Translations under genes and position numbers: made by a program | The notes under the pieces: generated by a model | The model's database searches: none | What the model was told of the DNA's origin: nothing | Seen by the model: only the letters and a program-made list of their open reading frames with translations | Source of the DNA: DATKBT01 sp035546295 | GTDB taxonomy: Bacteria; Acidobacteriota; Thermoanaerobaculia; Multivoradales; Multivoraceae | DNA: 64,000 nucleotides | Reading direction: 5' to 3' | Assembly (NCBI GenBank): GCA_035546295.1 | Contig: DATKBT010000025.1 | Coordinates: 1-64,000 of the forward strand | Shown: positions 42,546 through 53,119 of the stretch, one piece after another | Position numbering within the stretch: the first letter of the stretch is position 1 | Layout of the letters: each line of letters begins with the position of its first letter

Positions 42546-43430
42546 GTGATTGAGTTTAGAGCTTCGGGTCTGACCGACGTCGGTCGGGCCAGGAAGCACA
42601 ACGAAGACTGCTACGAGATCGACCGTGACAGCCGCCTGTTCGTCGTCGCCGACGGGATGGGTGGCCATAGCCACGGAGAAGTCGCGTCTCGAATCGCAGT
42701 CGATGCGATCCGGGAGTTCGTCCAGCGCGGCTCCTCTGACGGCCACTCCCTCGAGACCATCCCGCAGTTCCGGGATCACTCCAACCGGCTCCGCAATGCA
42801 GTGAGAGCCGCCCACGGTGAGGTGCTGCGGGCGATCAACGAGGACGCGGAACTCCATGGCATGGGGACGACGGTGGTCGGGCTCCTGGTCGAGGAGAACA
42901 CGGCGGCTCTGGCCCACGTCGGTGACAGCCGCGCCTACCGGGTGCGCAACGGCCAGTTCGAGCTCCTGACCCAGGACCACACCTGGGTCCACGAGCAGGT
43001 GCGCGCCGGCTACCTGTCCGAGGAGCAGGCGCGGCATCACCCGCTCAAGAACGTCGTGACCCGGGCCCTCGGCAGCGAGAAGGAGGTCCTCGTCGACCTC
43101 CAGGAGATCCAGGTGGAGCCCGGCGACGTCTACCTGATCTGCTCCGATGGCCTGACCACGATGCTCGACGACAGCGAGATCTACCGAATCGTCTCGCGGG
43201 GGCGGTCGTTGGACGAGACCTGCCGGGAGCTGATCTCCGAAGCCAACTCCCGAGGCGGGCTCGACAACGTGACGGTCATCCTGGTCGCCGTCGAAGGGGA
43301 CTGCGGGGACGAGGGCAACGGAATCGGCTACGGCGGCGATTCCAACGACGACGCGGACGACGCCGACGACACCGCCGAGCAGGCGGTCGACCCGAGCAGC
43401 TCCGAGAACGACGGCGAGATCGTCCAGTAG
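42546..43430 (+). CDS. PPM/PP2C-family serine/threonine phosphatase
   Basis: 294 residues. PP2C motifs: ASGLTDVGRARKHNEDCYEI (Asp-containing motif 1), LFVVADGMGGHSHGEVAS (metal Asp), GMGTTVVGLLVEENTAALAHVGDSRAYRVRNGQFELLTQDHT, and YLICSDGLTTMLDD plus SRGGLDNVTVILV near the end. It removes phosphates from Ser/Thr-phosphorylated proteins set by Hanks-type kinases; no kinase gene is adjacent. The last ~35 residues are a very acidic, Gly/Asp/Glu-rich tail. The start is GTG. Confidence 0.94.
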   Translation: MIEFRASGLTDVGRARKHNEDCYEIDRDSRLFVVADGMGGHSHGEVASRIAVDAIREFVQRGSSDGHSLETIPQFRDHSNRLRNAVRAAHGEVLRAINEDAELHGMGTTVVGLLVEENTAALAHVGDSRAYRVRNGQFELLTQDHTWVHEQVRAGYLSEEQARHHPLKNVVTRALGSEKEVLVDLQEIQVEPGDVYLICSDGLTTMLDDSEIYRIVSRGRSLDETCRELISEANSRGGLDNVTVILVAVEGDCGDEGNGIGYGGDSNDDADDADDTAEQAVDPSSSENDGEIVQ

Positions 43431-43645
43431 CCTTCGACACCATCGGTCGGCGATGCCGATCGACCTGGTCGACGGGCTGCGCGGATCGCGTTCGCCCGAT
43501 CGAGCCTGTGACCGGTCGGGCCACTGACCGCCCGCGACTTCGCTGCGCGGAGGAGCGGAGATCGATCGTCGGGCCTTGCGGCTCGCCCGAGGTGCCGAGC
43601 GGCGCGGGTGCCCTGGGCGGCCGGCCGAGCCGAGCGCCGGCGACC

Positions 43646-43674
43646 TTGACCGGCTGCGGCCTGCGCCATATCCT
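43646..43674 (+). promoter_or_regulatory. Promoter of tRNA-Pro
   Basis: TTGACC (43646-43651), a 17-nt spacer and TATCCT (43669-43674), about 32 nt before the tRNA 5' end. It is the best sigma70-type promoter in the window. The preceding stretch (43,431-43,645) shows no gene. Confidence 0.7.
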
Positions 43675-43705
43675 TTCGCGTCTTCGCGTGCGCGCGCGTC
43701 GACGT

Positions 43706-43782
43706 CGGGGCGTAGCTCAGCCTGGTAGAGCGCACGGTTCGGGTCCGTGAGGCCGGAGGTTCGAATCCTCTCGCCCCGACCA
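43706..43782 (+). tRNA. tRNA-Pro (anticodon CGG)
   Basis: A full cloverleaf with encoded CCA. The acceptor CGGGGCG pairs with CGCCCCG, discriminator A; the D-arm has GTAGCTCAGCCTGGTAGAG; the anticodon stem CACGG/CCGTG holds loop TTCGGGT with anticodon CGG at positions 34-36; the T-arm is GGAGG-TTCGAAT-CCTCT. C1-G72 and CGG are typical of proline. It reads CCG codons, frequent in this GC-rich genome. Confidence 0.96.
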
Positions 43783-43913
43783 TCACCCGCCGTCAGCTGC
43801 CGTCTAGGCGGCCGCGACGGACCTGCACGCGGATTCCCGGTCGAGGCCGCGCGGAAGCAACGGGGGGAGGCGACCTCGAGAGGCATGGACGCCGTCTCGG
43901 CCGTGCACCCGTG

Positions 43914-43919
43914 TAGACT
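43914..43919 (+). promoter_or_regulatory. Putative -10 (TAGACT) for the sORF-transporter unit
   Basis: TAGACT follows TG directly, 40 nt before the small ORF and ~190 nt before the POT transporter. The same hexamer precedes lexA, pilT, the ECF sigma gene and lpd. Confidence 0.4.
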
Positions 43920-43959
43920 CCGTCGGCAGTTCAGGATTCACGAGGTCGAGGAGCTCTCG

Positions 43960-44108
43960 ATGGCGGACGGTGTGCCCACGGCTGAGAGACCCGCTCGTTG
44001 GCGATCCCATCGGACGGTCGAGTTGCCGCGTCTGCAGGCGCCGGAGCGAGTCGGAGTCGCGACGGATGTCACCGTTGGTGGGGCTGGGAGCTCGATGGGG
44101 GTGGCGAG

Positions 44109-44112
<4 letters not shown>
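43960..44112 (+). CDS. Small ORF (50 aa) translationally coupled to the POT transporter
   Basis: ATG 43960 has GAGGAG 6 nt upstream, the best ribosome binding site in this region. The 50-residue product (MADGVPTAERPARWRSHRTV to GGAGSSMGVAR) is basic, has no membrane segment and resembles nothing I know. Its TGA overlaps the transporter ATG as ATGA. It may be a leader peptide coupling translation, a small protein acting with the transporter, or a chance ORF. Confidence 0.45.
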
Positions 44113-46025
<1,913 letters not shown>

Positions 46026-46152
46026 CGTCGGTGACCGCAGCCCGTTCACTGCGCCAGGGAGCGAGGGCGTTAGGATGGCTTTCGACTGTGGCGGTCCCAG
46101 CTCCGACTCGGGGAAGGGCCGCAGTCCGAGATCATCGTCGGAGGAGGACACC

Positions 46153-46965
46153 ATGAGCCTGCGCATAGGCCTTCGGAGAGACCGGTCGATCGCGATCGGC
46201 GGAATCGTTGCCCTTCTCGTCTTGGCGGCCGCCGCTCCGGCCGCTGCCCAGAACCCTCCCGCCGAGGGTTTCGACGCCGCCGGCTCCGACCCCGAGGCGA
46301 TTGCGATCGCCGACGAGGTGGTGGAGGCGATGGGAGGGCGCCCCGCCTGGGACGCCACGCGCTACCTCTCGTGGAACTTCTTCGGAATGCGCACCCACGT
46401 CTGGGACCGCTGGACCGGCGACCTCCGCTACGAGGTCGGAGACACCCTGGTCCTCGCCAACGTCGATACCAAAGAGGGACGCGCCTTCGAAGGGGGCGTC
46501 GAGGTCGAGGACCCCGAGGAGCTGGCGAAGCTGCTCGACCAGACCTACAAGGCCTGGATCAACGACTCCTACTGGCTCCTGATGCCCTACAAGCTCAAGG
46601 ACTCCGGAGTGACGCTCGAGTACACAGGTGAGGGCACGATGGCCGACGGTCGCCCTGCCGACAAGCTCCAGCTCACCTTCGAGGGGGTCGGCGTCACGCC
46701 CGACAACAAGTACGACGTCTACGTGAGCAAGGACCGGCGGCTGGTCGAGCAGTGGTCCTTCTACACCCGCTACGACGATCCCGAGCCGCGCTTCACGACG
46801 CCGTGGGCGAACTGGACGCAGCACGGCGACGTGCTGCTCTCGGGCGACCGCGGCGAGCGCCAGCTGACCGACATCCGGGTCTTCGACGAGCTCCCCAGGT
46901 CGGTGTTCGAGAGCCCCGAGCCGGTCGACCTGGCGTCGCTCCCGACCGCGACGGCCGGGGACTGA
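46153..46965 (+). CDS. Periplasmic DUF6503/LolA-like protein
   Basis: 270 residues from ATG 46153 with GGAGGA 7 nt upstream. A signal peptide (IAIGGIVALLVLAAAAPAAAQ) is followed by ~230 residues of beta-rich sequence: AMGGRPAWDATRYLSWNFFGMRTHVWDRWTGDLRYE, NDSYWLLMPYKLKDSGVTLEYTGEG, and LTFEGVGVTPDNKYDVYVSKDRRLVEQWSFYTRYDDPEP. This matches the DUF6503 family as I remember it, with a LolA-like convex fold that may bind lipid or hydrophobic molecules. A TAGGAT -10-like hexamer lies at 46,071. Function unproven. Confidence 0.7.
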   Translation: MSLRIGLRRDRSIAIGGIVALLVLAAAAPAAAQNPPAEGFDAAGSDPEAIAIADEVVEAMGGRPAWDATRYLSWNFFGMRTHVWDRWTGDLRYEVGDTLVLANVDTKEGRAFEGGVEVEDPEELAKLLDQTYKAWINDSYWLLMPYKLKDSGVTLEYTGEGTMADGRPADKLQLTFEGVGVTPDNKYDVYVSKDRRLVEQWSFYTRYDDPEPRFTTPWANWTQHGDVLLSGDRGERQLTDIRVFDELPRSVFESPEPVDLASLPTATAGD

Positions 46966-46972
46966 GGTCCGG

Positions 46973-48511
46973 TTGGAGAGGCCACGCCGAACCGACCGCG
47001 CCGCGACCGACGCTCATCGCGTCTCGGTCCGTCGTCTGGCGGCGCTTCGCCTGCTGGTCTGCCTCGCGCTCCTGGGATCCGGGATGGCGCTGGTCGCACC
47101 GGCTCAGGACTCTTCTGCCCAGGTCGCCGAGCCCCGGGAGGCGGGTGCCGAGGAGGCTCCCTCCGCGGAAGAAGGAACCGCCGAGGCTCCCGCTGCGGTG
47201 CGCGAGGTCTTCGTGGCGCCCGTGCGCTCGATCATCCAGCCGGTGGCCGCGGAGTTCCTGCTCGAGTCGCTGGCGGCCGCCGACGCCGCCAACGCCGAGG
47301 CGCTGATCATCGAGCTCGACACCCCCGGGGGGCTCTTGACGTCGACGCGCGAGATCTTCAGCGCCATGCTCGCGGCCGACACGCCGGTGGTGGTCTGGGT
47401 CGCGCCGCCGGGGGCGCAGGCCGCATCGGCGGGTTTCTTCCTGCTGATGGCGGCCGACGTGGCGGCGATGGCGCCGGGGGCCAACACCGGCGCCGCCCAT
47501 CCGGTCGGAGGGCAGGGCGAGGACATCGAAGGCACGATGGGCGAGAAGGTCGAGCAGGACGCGGCGGCCACCATCCGTTCGCTGGCGGCCCGCAACCAGC
47601 GCGATCAGGTCCTCGCCGAGCGGGCGGTGGTGGAGAGCCTGTCGTGGAGCGTCGACGAGGCGATCGAGGCCGGCCTCGCCGACCTCCAGGCCCCCACCCT
47701 GCAGCGCCTGCTCGAGCAGCTCGACGGACGTCGCGTCGAGAAGCGGGAGGGCGAGGAGCGGACGCTGCGCACCGAAGGGGCGATGGTCCGTCGGCTCGAG
47801 ATGACCCCTTTCCAGCGGATTCGGACCGCGCTGGCCCATCCCAACATCGCGGTGCTGCTGATGAGCCTCGGCGGGCTCGGGCTGATGATCGAGATCTACA
47901 ACCCGGGGGCGATCTTCCCCGGCGTGGTCGGCGCGATCGCGCTGATCATGGGGCTCTACTCGCTGTCGGTGCTGCCCGTGAACTACGCCGGGGTCGCCCT
48001 CTTCGGCCTCGCCGCGCTCCTGTTCCTCGCCGAGATCAAGGTGCAGAGCTTCGGGCTGCTGTCGGTGGGGGGGGTGGTCAGCCTGGTGCTGGGAGCGCTC
48101 ATGATGTTCGACAGCCCCGACCCAGCCCTGCGCGTCGGCCTCGACGTCATCGTGGCGATGGCGGCGCTCAGCCTGTTGGCCGTCGCCCTGCTCGCGGGGC
48201 TGGCGGTTCGCGCTCGGCGCAGTCGGGTGAGCACCGGCGAGGAGGGGCTGATCGGCCGCATCGGAGAGGTGCGCACCGCCATCGTGTGCTCCAGCGACCG
48301 CTGTCGCGGCAAGGTGGCCGTGCACGGCGAGCTGTGGACGGCGAGCGCCGATCAGCCGATCGGGATCGGCGAGCGCGTGCGGGTCGCAGGCGTCGAAGGC
48401 CTGATGCTGCGCGTGGCGCCCGTGACGCGAAGCGGCGCGGAAGCCGGCATGGAAGGTGGAACGGAAGGAGGCGCGGAAGGAGGCACGGCGAGCGGCGAGG
48501 GGGCTGGCTGA
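46973..48511 (+). CDS. NfeD1b-type membrane serine protease (ClpP-class + NfeD domain)
   Basis: 512 residues. The start is TTG 46973 with GAGG 8 nt upstream, followed by a signal sequence (LRLLVCLALLGSGMALVAPA). The protease domain has the Ser-Lys dyad: Ser152 in AQAASAGFFLLMAAD and Lys192 in GEKVEQDAAA. Then come several membrane helices (IAVLLMSLGGLGLMIEIYNPGAIFPGVVGAIALIMGLYSLSVLPVNYAG) and a C-terminal OB-fold NfeD domain (GEEGLIGRIGEVRTAIV to VAGVEGLMLRV). The family cleaves slipin (stomatin-like) proteins, and one is encoded next. Short Gly/Glu repeats end the protein. Confidence 0.92.
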   Translation: MERPRRTDRAATDAHRVSVRRLAALRLLVCLALLGSGMALVAPAQDSSAQVAEPREAGAEEAPSAEEGTAEAPAAVREVFVAPVRSIIQPVAAEFLLESLAAADAANAEALIIELDTPGGLLTSTREIFSAMLAADTPVVVWVAPPGAQAASAGFFLLMAADVAAMAPGANTGAAHPVGGQGEDIEGTMGEKVEQDAAATIRSLAARNQRDQVLAERAVVESLSWSVDEAIEAGLADLQAPTLQRLLEQLDGRRVEKREGEERTLRTEGAMVRRLEMTPFQRIRTALAHPNIAVLLMSLGGLGLMIEIYNPGAIFPGVVGAIALIMGLYSLSVLPVNYAGVALFGLAALLFLAEIKVQSFGLLSVGGVVSLVLGALMMFDSPDPALRVGLDVIVAMAALSLLAVALLAGLAVRARRSRVSTGEEGLIGRIGEVRTAIVCSSDRCRGKVAVHGELWTASADQPIGIGERVRVAGVEGLMLRVAPVTRSGAEAGMEGGTEGGAEGGTASGEGAG

Positions 48512-48643
48512 ACAAACTGCGGGCTTGGGAGACTGCCGGGCAAGGCCGTGGGACTTCCACCACGGGGCTGCTAGCCTCTGGATCGGCCACTGGATCAGGA
48601 CCACTGGAGCAGAATCACTGACCACCGAGATCGGAGGATGATC

Positions 48644-49417
48644 ATGTCGGCAATCATTGCCTTCTTCGTGCTCGCGGGACTGATCCTGCTCATGCGCTGG
48701 ATCAACGTGCTCGCGGAGTACGAGCGCGCCGTCGTGTTTCGCCTCGGCCGGTTGGTCGGGGAGCCCAAGGGACCCGGTCTCGTGCTCATCTTCTGGCCGA
48801 TCGACCGGATGGTGAAGGTCTCGCTGCGCACCGTGGTGCTCGACGTCCCGCCTCAGGACATCATCACCCGCGACAACGTCTCGGTGAAGGTCAACGCGGT
48901 CGTGTACTTCCGCGTCCTGGCGCCGATCAAGGCGATCATCGAGGTCGAGAACTACCTCTATGCCACCAGTCAGCTGGCGCAGACGACCCTGCGCGCGATC
49001 CTCGGCCAGACCGAGCTCGACGAGCTGCTGTCGGAGCGCGACAAGCTCAACGACCAGCTCCAGGAGGTGATCGACGCCCAGACCGACCCCTGGGGCATCA
49101 AGGTGTCGATGGTCGAGGTCAAGCACGTCGACCTGCCACAGGAGATGCAACGGGCGATGGCGAAACAGGCCGAGGCCGAGCGCGAGAAACGCGCCAAGGT
49201 GATCCACGCCACCGGCGAGCTGCTGGCCTCGGTCCAGCTCGCCGAGGCGGCGGAGGCAATGTCCGCGAACCCCGTCACCCTGCAGCTGCGATACCTCCAG
49301 ACCCTCTCCGAGATCGCCGTCGAGCGCAACTCGACGATCCTCTTCCCGCTACCGATCGAGCTGATGCGCGCCTTTACCGGCACGATCAGGAAGCCGGGGG
49401 AGGTCGATCGAGGTTGA
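48644..49417 (+). CDS. Slipin (stomatin/prohibitin-like SPFH protein)
   Basis: 257 residues. ATG 48644 is preferred to ATG 48638 because GGAGG (48633-48637) is 6 nt from the former and touches the latter. One N-terminal membrane helix (SAIIAFFVLAGLILLM) is followed by the SPFH domain: EYERAVVFRLGRLVGEPKGPGLVLIFWPIDRMVKVSLRTVVLDVPPQDIITRDNVSVKVNAVVYFRV, then YLYATSQLAQTTLRAILGQTELDELLSERDKLN, and a C-terminal helix rich in Ala/Glu. It forms membrane microdomain oligomers and is the expected substrate of the upstream NfeD protease. Confidence 0.95.
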   Translation: MSAIIAFFVLAGLILLMRWINVLAEYERAVVFRLGRLVGEPKGPGLVLIFWPIDRMVKVSLRTVVLDVPPQDIITRDNVSVKVNAVVYFRVLAPIKAIIEVENYLYATSQLAQTTLRAILGQTELDELLSERDKLNDQLQEVIDAQTDPWGIKVSMVEVKHVDLPQEMQRAMAKQAEAEREKRAKVIHATGELLASVQLAEAAEAMSANPVTLQLRYLQTLSEIAVERNSTILFPLPIELMRAFTGTIRKPGEVDRG

Positions 49418-49478
49418 AGCCTACGACCGTCGTTGAGGGGAGGCGGCCAAGAGGACCCTGCTCGTCGAGGAAGCCGGC

Positions 49479-50309
49479 GTGACGCAATCAGAGGACCGCA
49501 GCTACTACGAGATCTCCCTGACCAGCGGCCAGGTGCTGCTCGCTTTCGGCGTGCTCCTCGCCTGCGTGCTGGGCGCCTTCGTCTCGGGAATGTGGGTGGC
49601 GCGGGAGTCGCTCGAGGACACCGAGCCGGCCGCGTCCGAGCGAGGGGTGGACGAGGGGGAGCCCACCGACACCCTCGACTTCTTCGACGCGAACGCGCGT
49701 GGGAGCTCGGGGTCGGCCGCTCCCGCCGGAGGCGAGCCGCCCGCAGCGTCCGAGTCCGCGCCCGCGAGTCAGGAGGCAGAGAGCCGGCAGATCCAGCAGG
49801 TCAAGCCGGTTCCACCGGCCCGTGCGGCGCAGTCGCCGCCGACCGAGCCCCCGAGCGAGCGCGCAGCAGCCGCGACCGAGATTCCGGACGAATCCGCCGA
49901 GATTCCGGACGAATCCGCCGAGACGCCGGCCGACGCCGACGCCGACGCCGAGGCGGAGCCGGAGTCTGCGCCCGTCGCAGGCGCCGAGATGGCGGGCATC
50001 GATACCGATCGCCGCGAACCCGTTTCCGGCACCAGCACCGAGGCCGGCGGCTCGCCGACGGGGCCCACCGGCCAGGCTGGGTTCGTGATCCAGGTCTTCT
50101 CCAGCAGCGACGAGGCGCAGGCCGAGGCGCTGGTGCGACGCCTGCGCGGCAGCGGATATAGCAGCTTTCGCACCTCCGAGTCGGTGAGTGGCCGCACCGT
50201 CCACCGCGTTCGAGTGGGTCCCTACGCGGACCGGCCGGCGGCCGAGCGCGAGGCCGAGATGCTGAAGCGTGACTTCAAGCTCGACACCTGGGTGACGGCC
50301 TCTGGCTGA
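49479..50309 (+). CDS. SPOR-domain single-pass membrane protein
   Basis: 276 residues from GTG 49479. One N-terminal membrane helix (SGQVLLAFGVLLACVLGAFVSGMW), a ~150-residue Pro/Ala/Glu/Ser-rich linker and a C-terminal SPOR domain (AGFVIQVFSSSDEAQAEALVRRLRGSGYSSFRTSESVSGRTVHRVRVGPYADRPAAEREAEMLKRDFKLDTWV). SPOR domains bind denuded glycan strands at the septum, so it likely acts in cell division or murein remodelling. The linker contains an internal 7-residue duplication (EIPDESA twice). Confidence 0.92.
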   Translation: MTQSEDRSYYEISLTSGQVLLAFGVLLACVLGAFVSGMWVARESLEDTEPAASERGVDEGEPTDTLDFFDANARGSSGSAAPAGGEPPAASESAPASQEAESRQIQQVKPVPPARAAQSPPTEPPSERAAAATEIPDESAEIPDESAETPADADADAEAEPESAPVAGAEMAGIDTDRREPVSGTSTEAGGSPTGPTGQAGFVIQVFSSSDEAQAEALVRRLRGSGYSSFRTSESVSGRTVHRVRVGPYADRPAAEREAEMLKRDFKLDTWVTASG

Positions 50310-50517
50310 GCGGGGTCGCGACGGCGCGGATCGCGCCACGGCCGGGATCGAAGGAGCGCCGTCGACGAGGCCGAGGCCGGGCGGCGCCTCGCTCACCAGC
50401 GGCGGAGGCGGGTTCCTCGGGACCGCGTGCGCGAGCCTGTTCTGGGGCCTCGGGGCCCTCGCCTGCGGGGCTCTGTGGGGCGCCTGCTTCCAGACGACGC
50501 CACGGCCGCTGCTCGCC

Positions 50518-51957
50518 TTGGTGGCGCTCCTGCCCCTGCTCCTCCTGCTGCTGCGGCCGAGCCGCGAGCCGCTGGCGCTTTGGCGGGTGCGGAGCGCGCC
50601 GCGGTGCCTGGCCCTGGGCTGGCTCCACGGAATCGGCGCCTGGCTCGTCGCCGTGCCCTGGATCGCGGGCGTGCTGCGCGAGCACGGCGGGCTCTCGGGC
50701 TGGCTCTCGGTGCTGCTGCTGATCGCGCTGTGCGCCTACCTCGGGGCGTATCACGCCGCGTTCGCCCTCTTCGCTCGGCGCATGATCGCTCGCGCGAGCC
50801 CCGCCTGGATCGCACTCGCGCTGCCCGCGGGCTGGGTCGGTCTCGAGTGGGTGCGCTCGGTTCTGCTCACCGGCTTTCCCTGGAACCTCGCCGCCTACGC
50901 GTGGGTCGCGGTCCCCGGGGCTCTCAGCGCGAGCGCGTGGGTCGGCAGCTTCGGCATCTCGTTCCTCCTGGTGCAGTCCCAGGTCGCGTGGTTCTCGTCG
51001 CTTCGCGCCGGCTCGATCCGTCCGCTCTGGGCGCTGGCGCCGACCCTCCTGCTGCTCGTGGCGGGCGTCGCCACGACCCCGCCGCCGGCTCCTCCTCCCG
51101 ATGACGGGCATCCCGTTTGGATCGTTCAGCCCGACATCGAAATCGAGGAGTCCGGTCCGGCTTCGCTGGGACGAATGATGGCGATGTCGGAGTGCCCGCA
51201 ACCGGGTGGTCTCGTGGTGTGGCCCGAGAGCGCCACCTGGCCGCGCTCGTGGCAAGGGGACGTCGCGCTGCGCTCCGCGGTCCTCGACCTCGCCGAGGCG
51301 GGTTGCCAGGTCCTGATCAACACCTCCCGCTGGGAGGGGGACGACGCCTACAACACCGCGATGGTGATCGGCCGCCAGGGCGAGATCGCCCACTACGACA
51401 AGATCCACCTGGTGCCGTTCGGCGAGTACGTGCCGCTCGCCGGTCTCTTCCCCTTCCTCGACGAGATCGCGCGCAACGCCGGCGGGTACAGCGCGGCCAG
51501 CGAGCTGGTGGTCCTGCCTTGGAACGAGGAGACGCTGGGCGTCGCGATCTGCTTCGAGATCACGCTGCCGGCGCAGGTGGCCCGGTTGGCGCAGCTCGGC
51601 GCCACGGTGCTCGTGACCTTGACCAACGACTCCTGGTACGGTGACACTTCGGCCCCGAGGCAGCACTTCGTCTCGGCGCGCTTTCGCGCCGCCGAGAACC
51701 GGAGGCCGCTGCTGCGGGCGGCGATCACGGGAATCTCGGCCGTGATCGACCCCTGGGGTCGTCCTCTCGACAAACTGGGCGTCGATCAGGCGGGAGTGAT
51801 CGAGCGTCGGGTCGCCGGGCGCTCGGCGCCGACGCTCTACACCCGCGCGCCCTGGGCGGTTCCGGCTCTCGCGGGAGTGCTCGGTCTGATCGGCCTGGCC
51901 CGCCCGCGACCGACTCGGCGGTCCGGAGAACCCACCTCGCCGGAGGAAGCATCATGA
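50518..51957 (+). CDS. lnt: Apolipoprotein N-acyltransferase (N-terminus uncertain)
   Basis: From TTG 50518 the product is 479 residues. The nitrilase-type domain has its triad: Glu in LVVWPESATW, Lys in HYDKIHLVPFGEYVP and Cys in GVAICFEITLP. Upstream membrane helices (GWLHGIGAWLVAVPWIAGV, WLSVLLLIALCAYLGAYHAAFALF, GWVGLEWVRSVLLTGFPWNLAAYAW) are Lnt-like. The first helix of other Lnt proteins matches sequence encoded in frame upstream of 50,518 (FWGLGALACGALWGACF), yet no ATG, GTG or TTG is found there. It adds the third acyl chain to lipoproteins. The stop overlaps prfB as ATGA. Confidence 0.9.
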   Translation: MVALLPLLLLLLRPSREPLALWRVRSAPRCLALGWLHGIGAWLVAVPWIAGVLREHGGLSGWLSVLLLIALCAYLGAYHAAFALFARRMIARASPAWIALALPAGWVGLEWVRSVLLTGFPWNLAAYAWVAVPGALSASAWVGSFGISFLLVQSQVAWFSSLRAGSIRPLWALAPTLLLLVAGVATTPPPAPPPDDGHPVWIVQPDIEIEESGPASLGRMMAMSECPQPGGLVVWPESATWPRSWQGDVALRSAVLDLAEAGCQVLINTSRWEGDDAYNTAMVIGRQGEIAHYDKIHLVPFGEYVPLAGLFPFLDEIARNAGGYSAASELVVLPWNEETLGVAICFEITLPAQVARLAQLGATVLVTLTNDSWYGDTSAPRQHFVSARFRAAENRRPLLRAAITGISAVIDPWGRPLDKLGVDQAGVIERRVAGRSAPTLYTRAPWAVPALAGVLGLIGLARPRPTRRSGEPTSPEEAS

Positions 51958-53061
51958 TCGACCACGACACCCAGCAGACGCTGGATCGCCTCACCGAACG
52001 TCTCGACCTGCTCCGGGGGTATCTTTGACGGCCCCCAGCTCGCGGACGATCTGGCCGCGATCGACCACGAGATGCAGCAGCCGGGCTTTTGGGATCAACC
52101 CCACAAGAGCGCGCCGCTGCTGCAGAAGCGTCGCGCGCTCGACCGGCGGCTGAAGACGCTCGAGCAGCTCGAGTCCGACGCCGGCGAGCTCGAGACCTGG
52201 CGCGAGCTGCTCGACGAGGGCGAGGCCGACCCCGAGCTCGATCGGTTCCTGGCGCGGCTGGAGACCGATCTCGACCGACTCGATCTCGAGCTCAAGCTGT
52301 CGGGGCCAGACGACGTGCGCAACGCGCTGCTCGCCGTGCACCCCGGCGCCGGCGGCACCGAGTCCCAGGACTGGGCCGAGATGCTGCTGCGCATGTACGT
52401 GCGCTGGGCCGAGCAGAGCGGCTTCGGCGTCGACGTGCTCGATCGCCTCGAGGGCGAGGAGGCCGGGATCAAGTCGGCCACCATCGCGATCACGGGTGAG
52501 TACGCGTACGGGTACCTGACGGGCGAGAGCGGCGTCCATCGACTGGTGCGGATCTCGCCCTACGACGCACAGAGCCGGCGCCACACGTCGTTCGCCTCGG
52601 TCTGGGTCTATCCAGAGGTCGAGGACGACGTCGAGATCGAGATCGACGACAAGGATCTGCGCATCGACACCTTCCGCTCCTCGGGGGCAGGCGGCCAGCA
52701 CGTCAACGTCACCGACTCGGCGGTGCGCATCACCCACCTGCCGACCAACACGGTGGTCAGCTGCCAGAACGAGCGCAGTCAGCACAAGAACCGGGCGACC
52801 GCGATGAAGATGCTGCGCGCCAAGCTCTACGACCTCGAGATGCAGAAGCGCCGCGAGGAACAGGAGAAGATCGAGGGCGAGAAGAAGGACATCGGCTGGG
52901 GGAGCCAGATCCGCAGCTACGTGCTCCACCCCTACCGTATGGTCAAGGACCACCGCACCGACTTCGAGGTGGGCGACGCCGATCGGGTCCTCGACGGCGA
53001 CCTCGATCCGTTCATCGAAGCCTGGCTCAGGCACCAGATGGAGGAGGACCGGCCATCCTGA
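51954..53061 (+). CDS. prfB: Peptide chain release factor 2 (programmed +1 frameshift)
   Basis: 368 residues when read as 51954-52025 joined to 52027-53061. The first 24 codons end CGG-GGG-TAT-CTT and are followed by TGA; slipping one base at CTT-T gives GAC and continues in the long frame. Domains: N-terminal helices, GAGGTESQDWAEMLLRMY, the peptidyl-release loop RSSGAGGQHVNVTDSAVRITHLPT with GGQ, and the codon-recognition region GVHRLVRISPYDAQSRRHTSF. The tripeptide is SPY where E. coli RF2 has SPF. GGAGGA lies 6 nt before the ATG, which overlaps the lnt stop. It terminates at UGA and UAA. Confidence 0.97.
52013..52029 (+). promoter_or_regulatory. RF2 autoregulatory frameshift site
   Basis: CCGGGGGTATCTTTGAC: a Shine-Dalgarno-like G-run, the slippery CTT-T and the in-frame TGA (52026-52028) followed by C, the weakest UGA context. 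It is nearly identical to the E. coli site, with AGG changed to CGG. Low RF2 favours the shift, high RF2 terminates early. Confidence 0.95.
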
Positions 53062-53119
53062 GCTCGCGGCGCTTGCCGGCGCGACGAGCGGGCGGACGAC
53101 ATCGGCGGCTCGTGCCGGG

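Noticed and set aside
43960..44040. Possible TPP riboswitch before the POT gene (GTGCCC and CTGAGAG are present)
   Set aside because: The second half of a THI box (CCTGATCTGG-like segment and closing stem) is missing and the downstream gene is not thiamine-related; the stretch is better read as a small ORF.
49860..49925. Repeat in the SPOR protein linker as a frameshift or phase-variation tract
   Set aside because: The duplicated 21 bp (EIPDESA twice) is in frame and in a low-complexity linker, so length change would not alter the reading frame.
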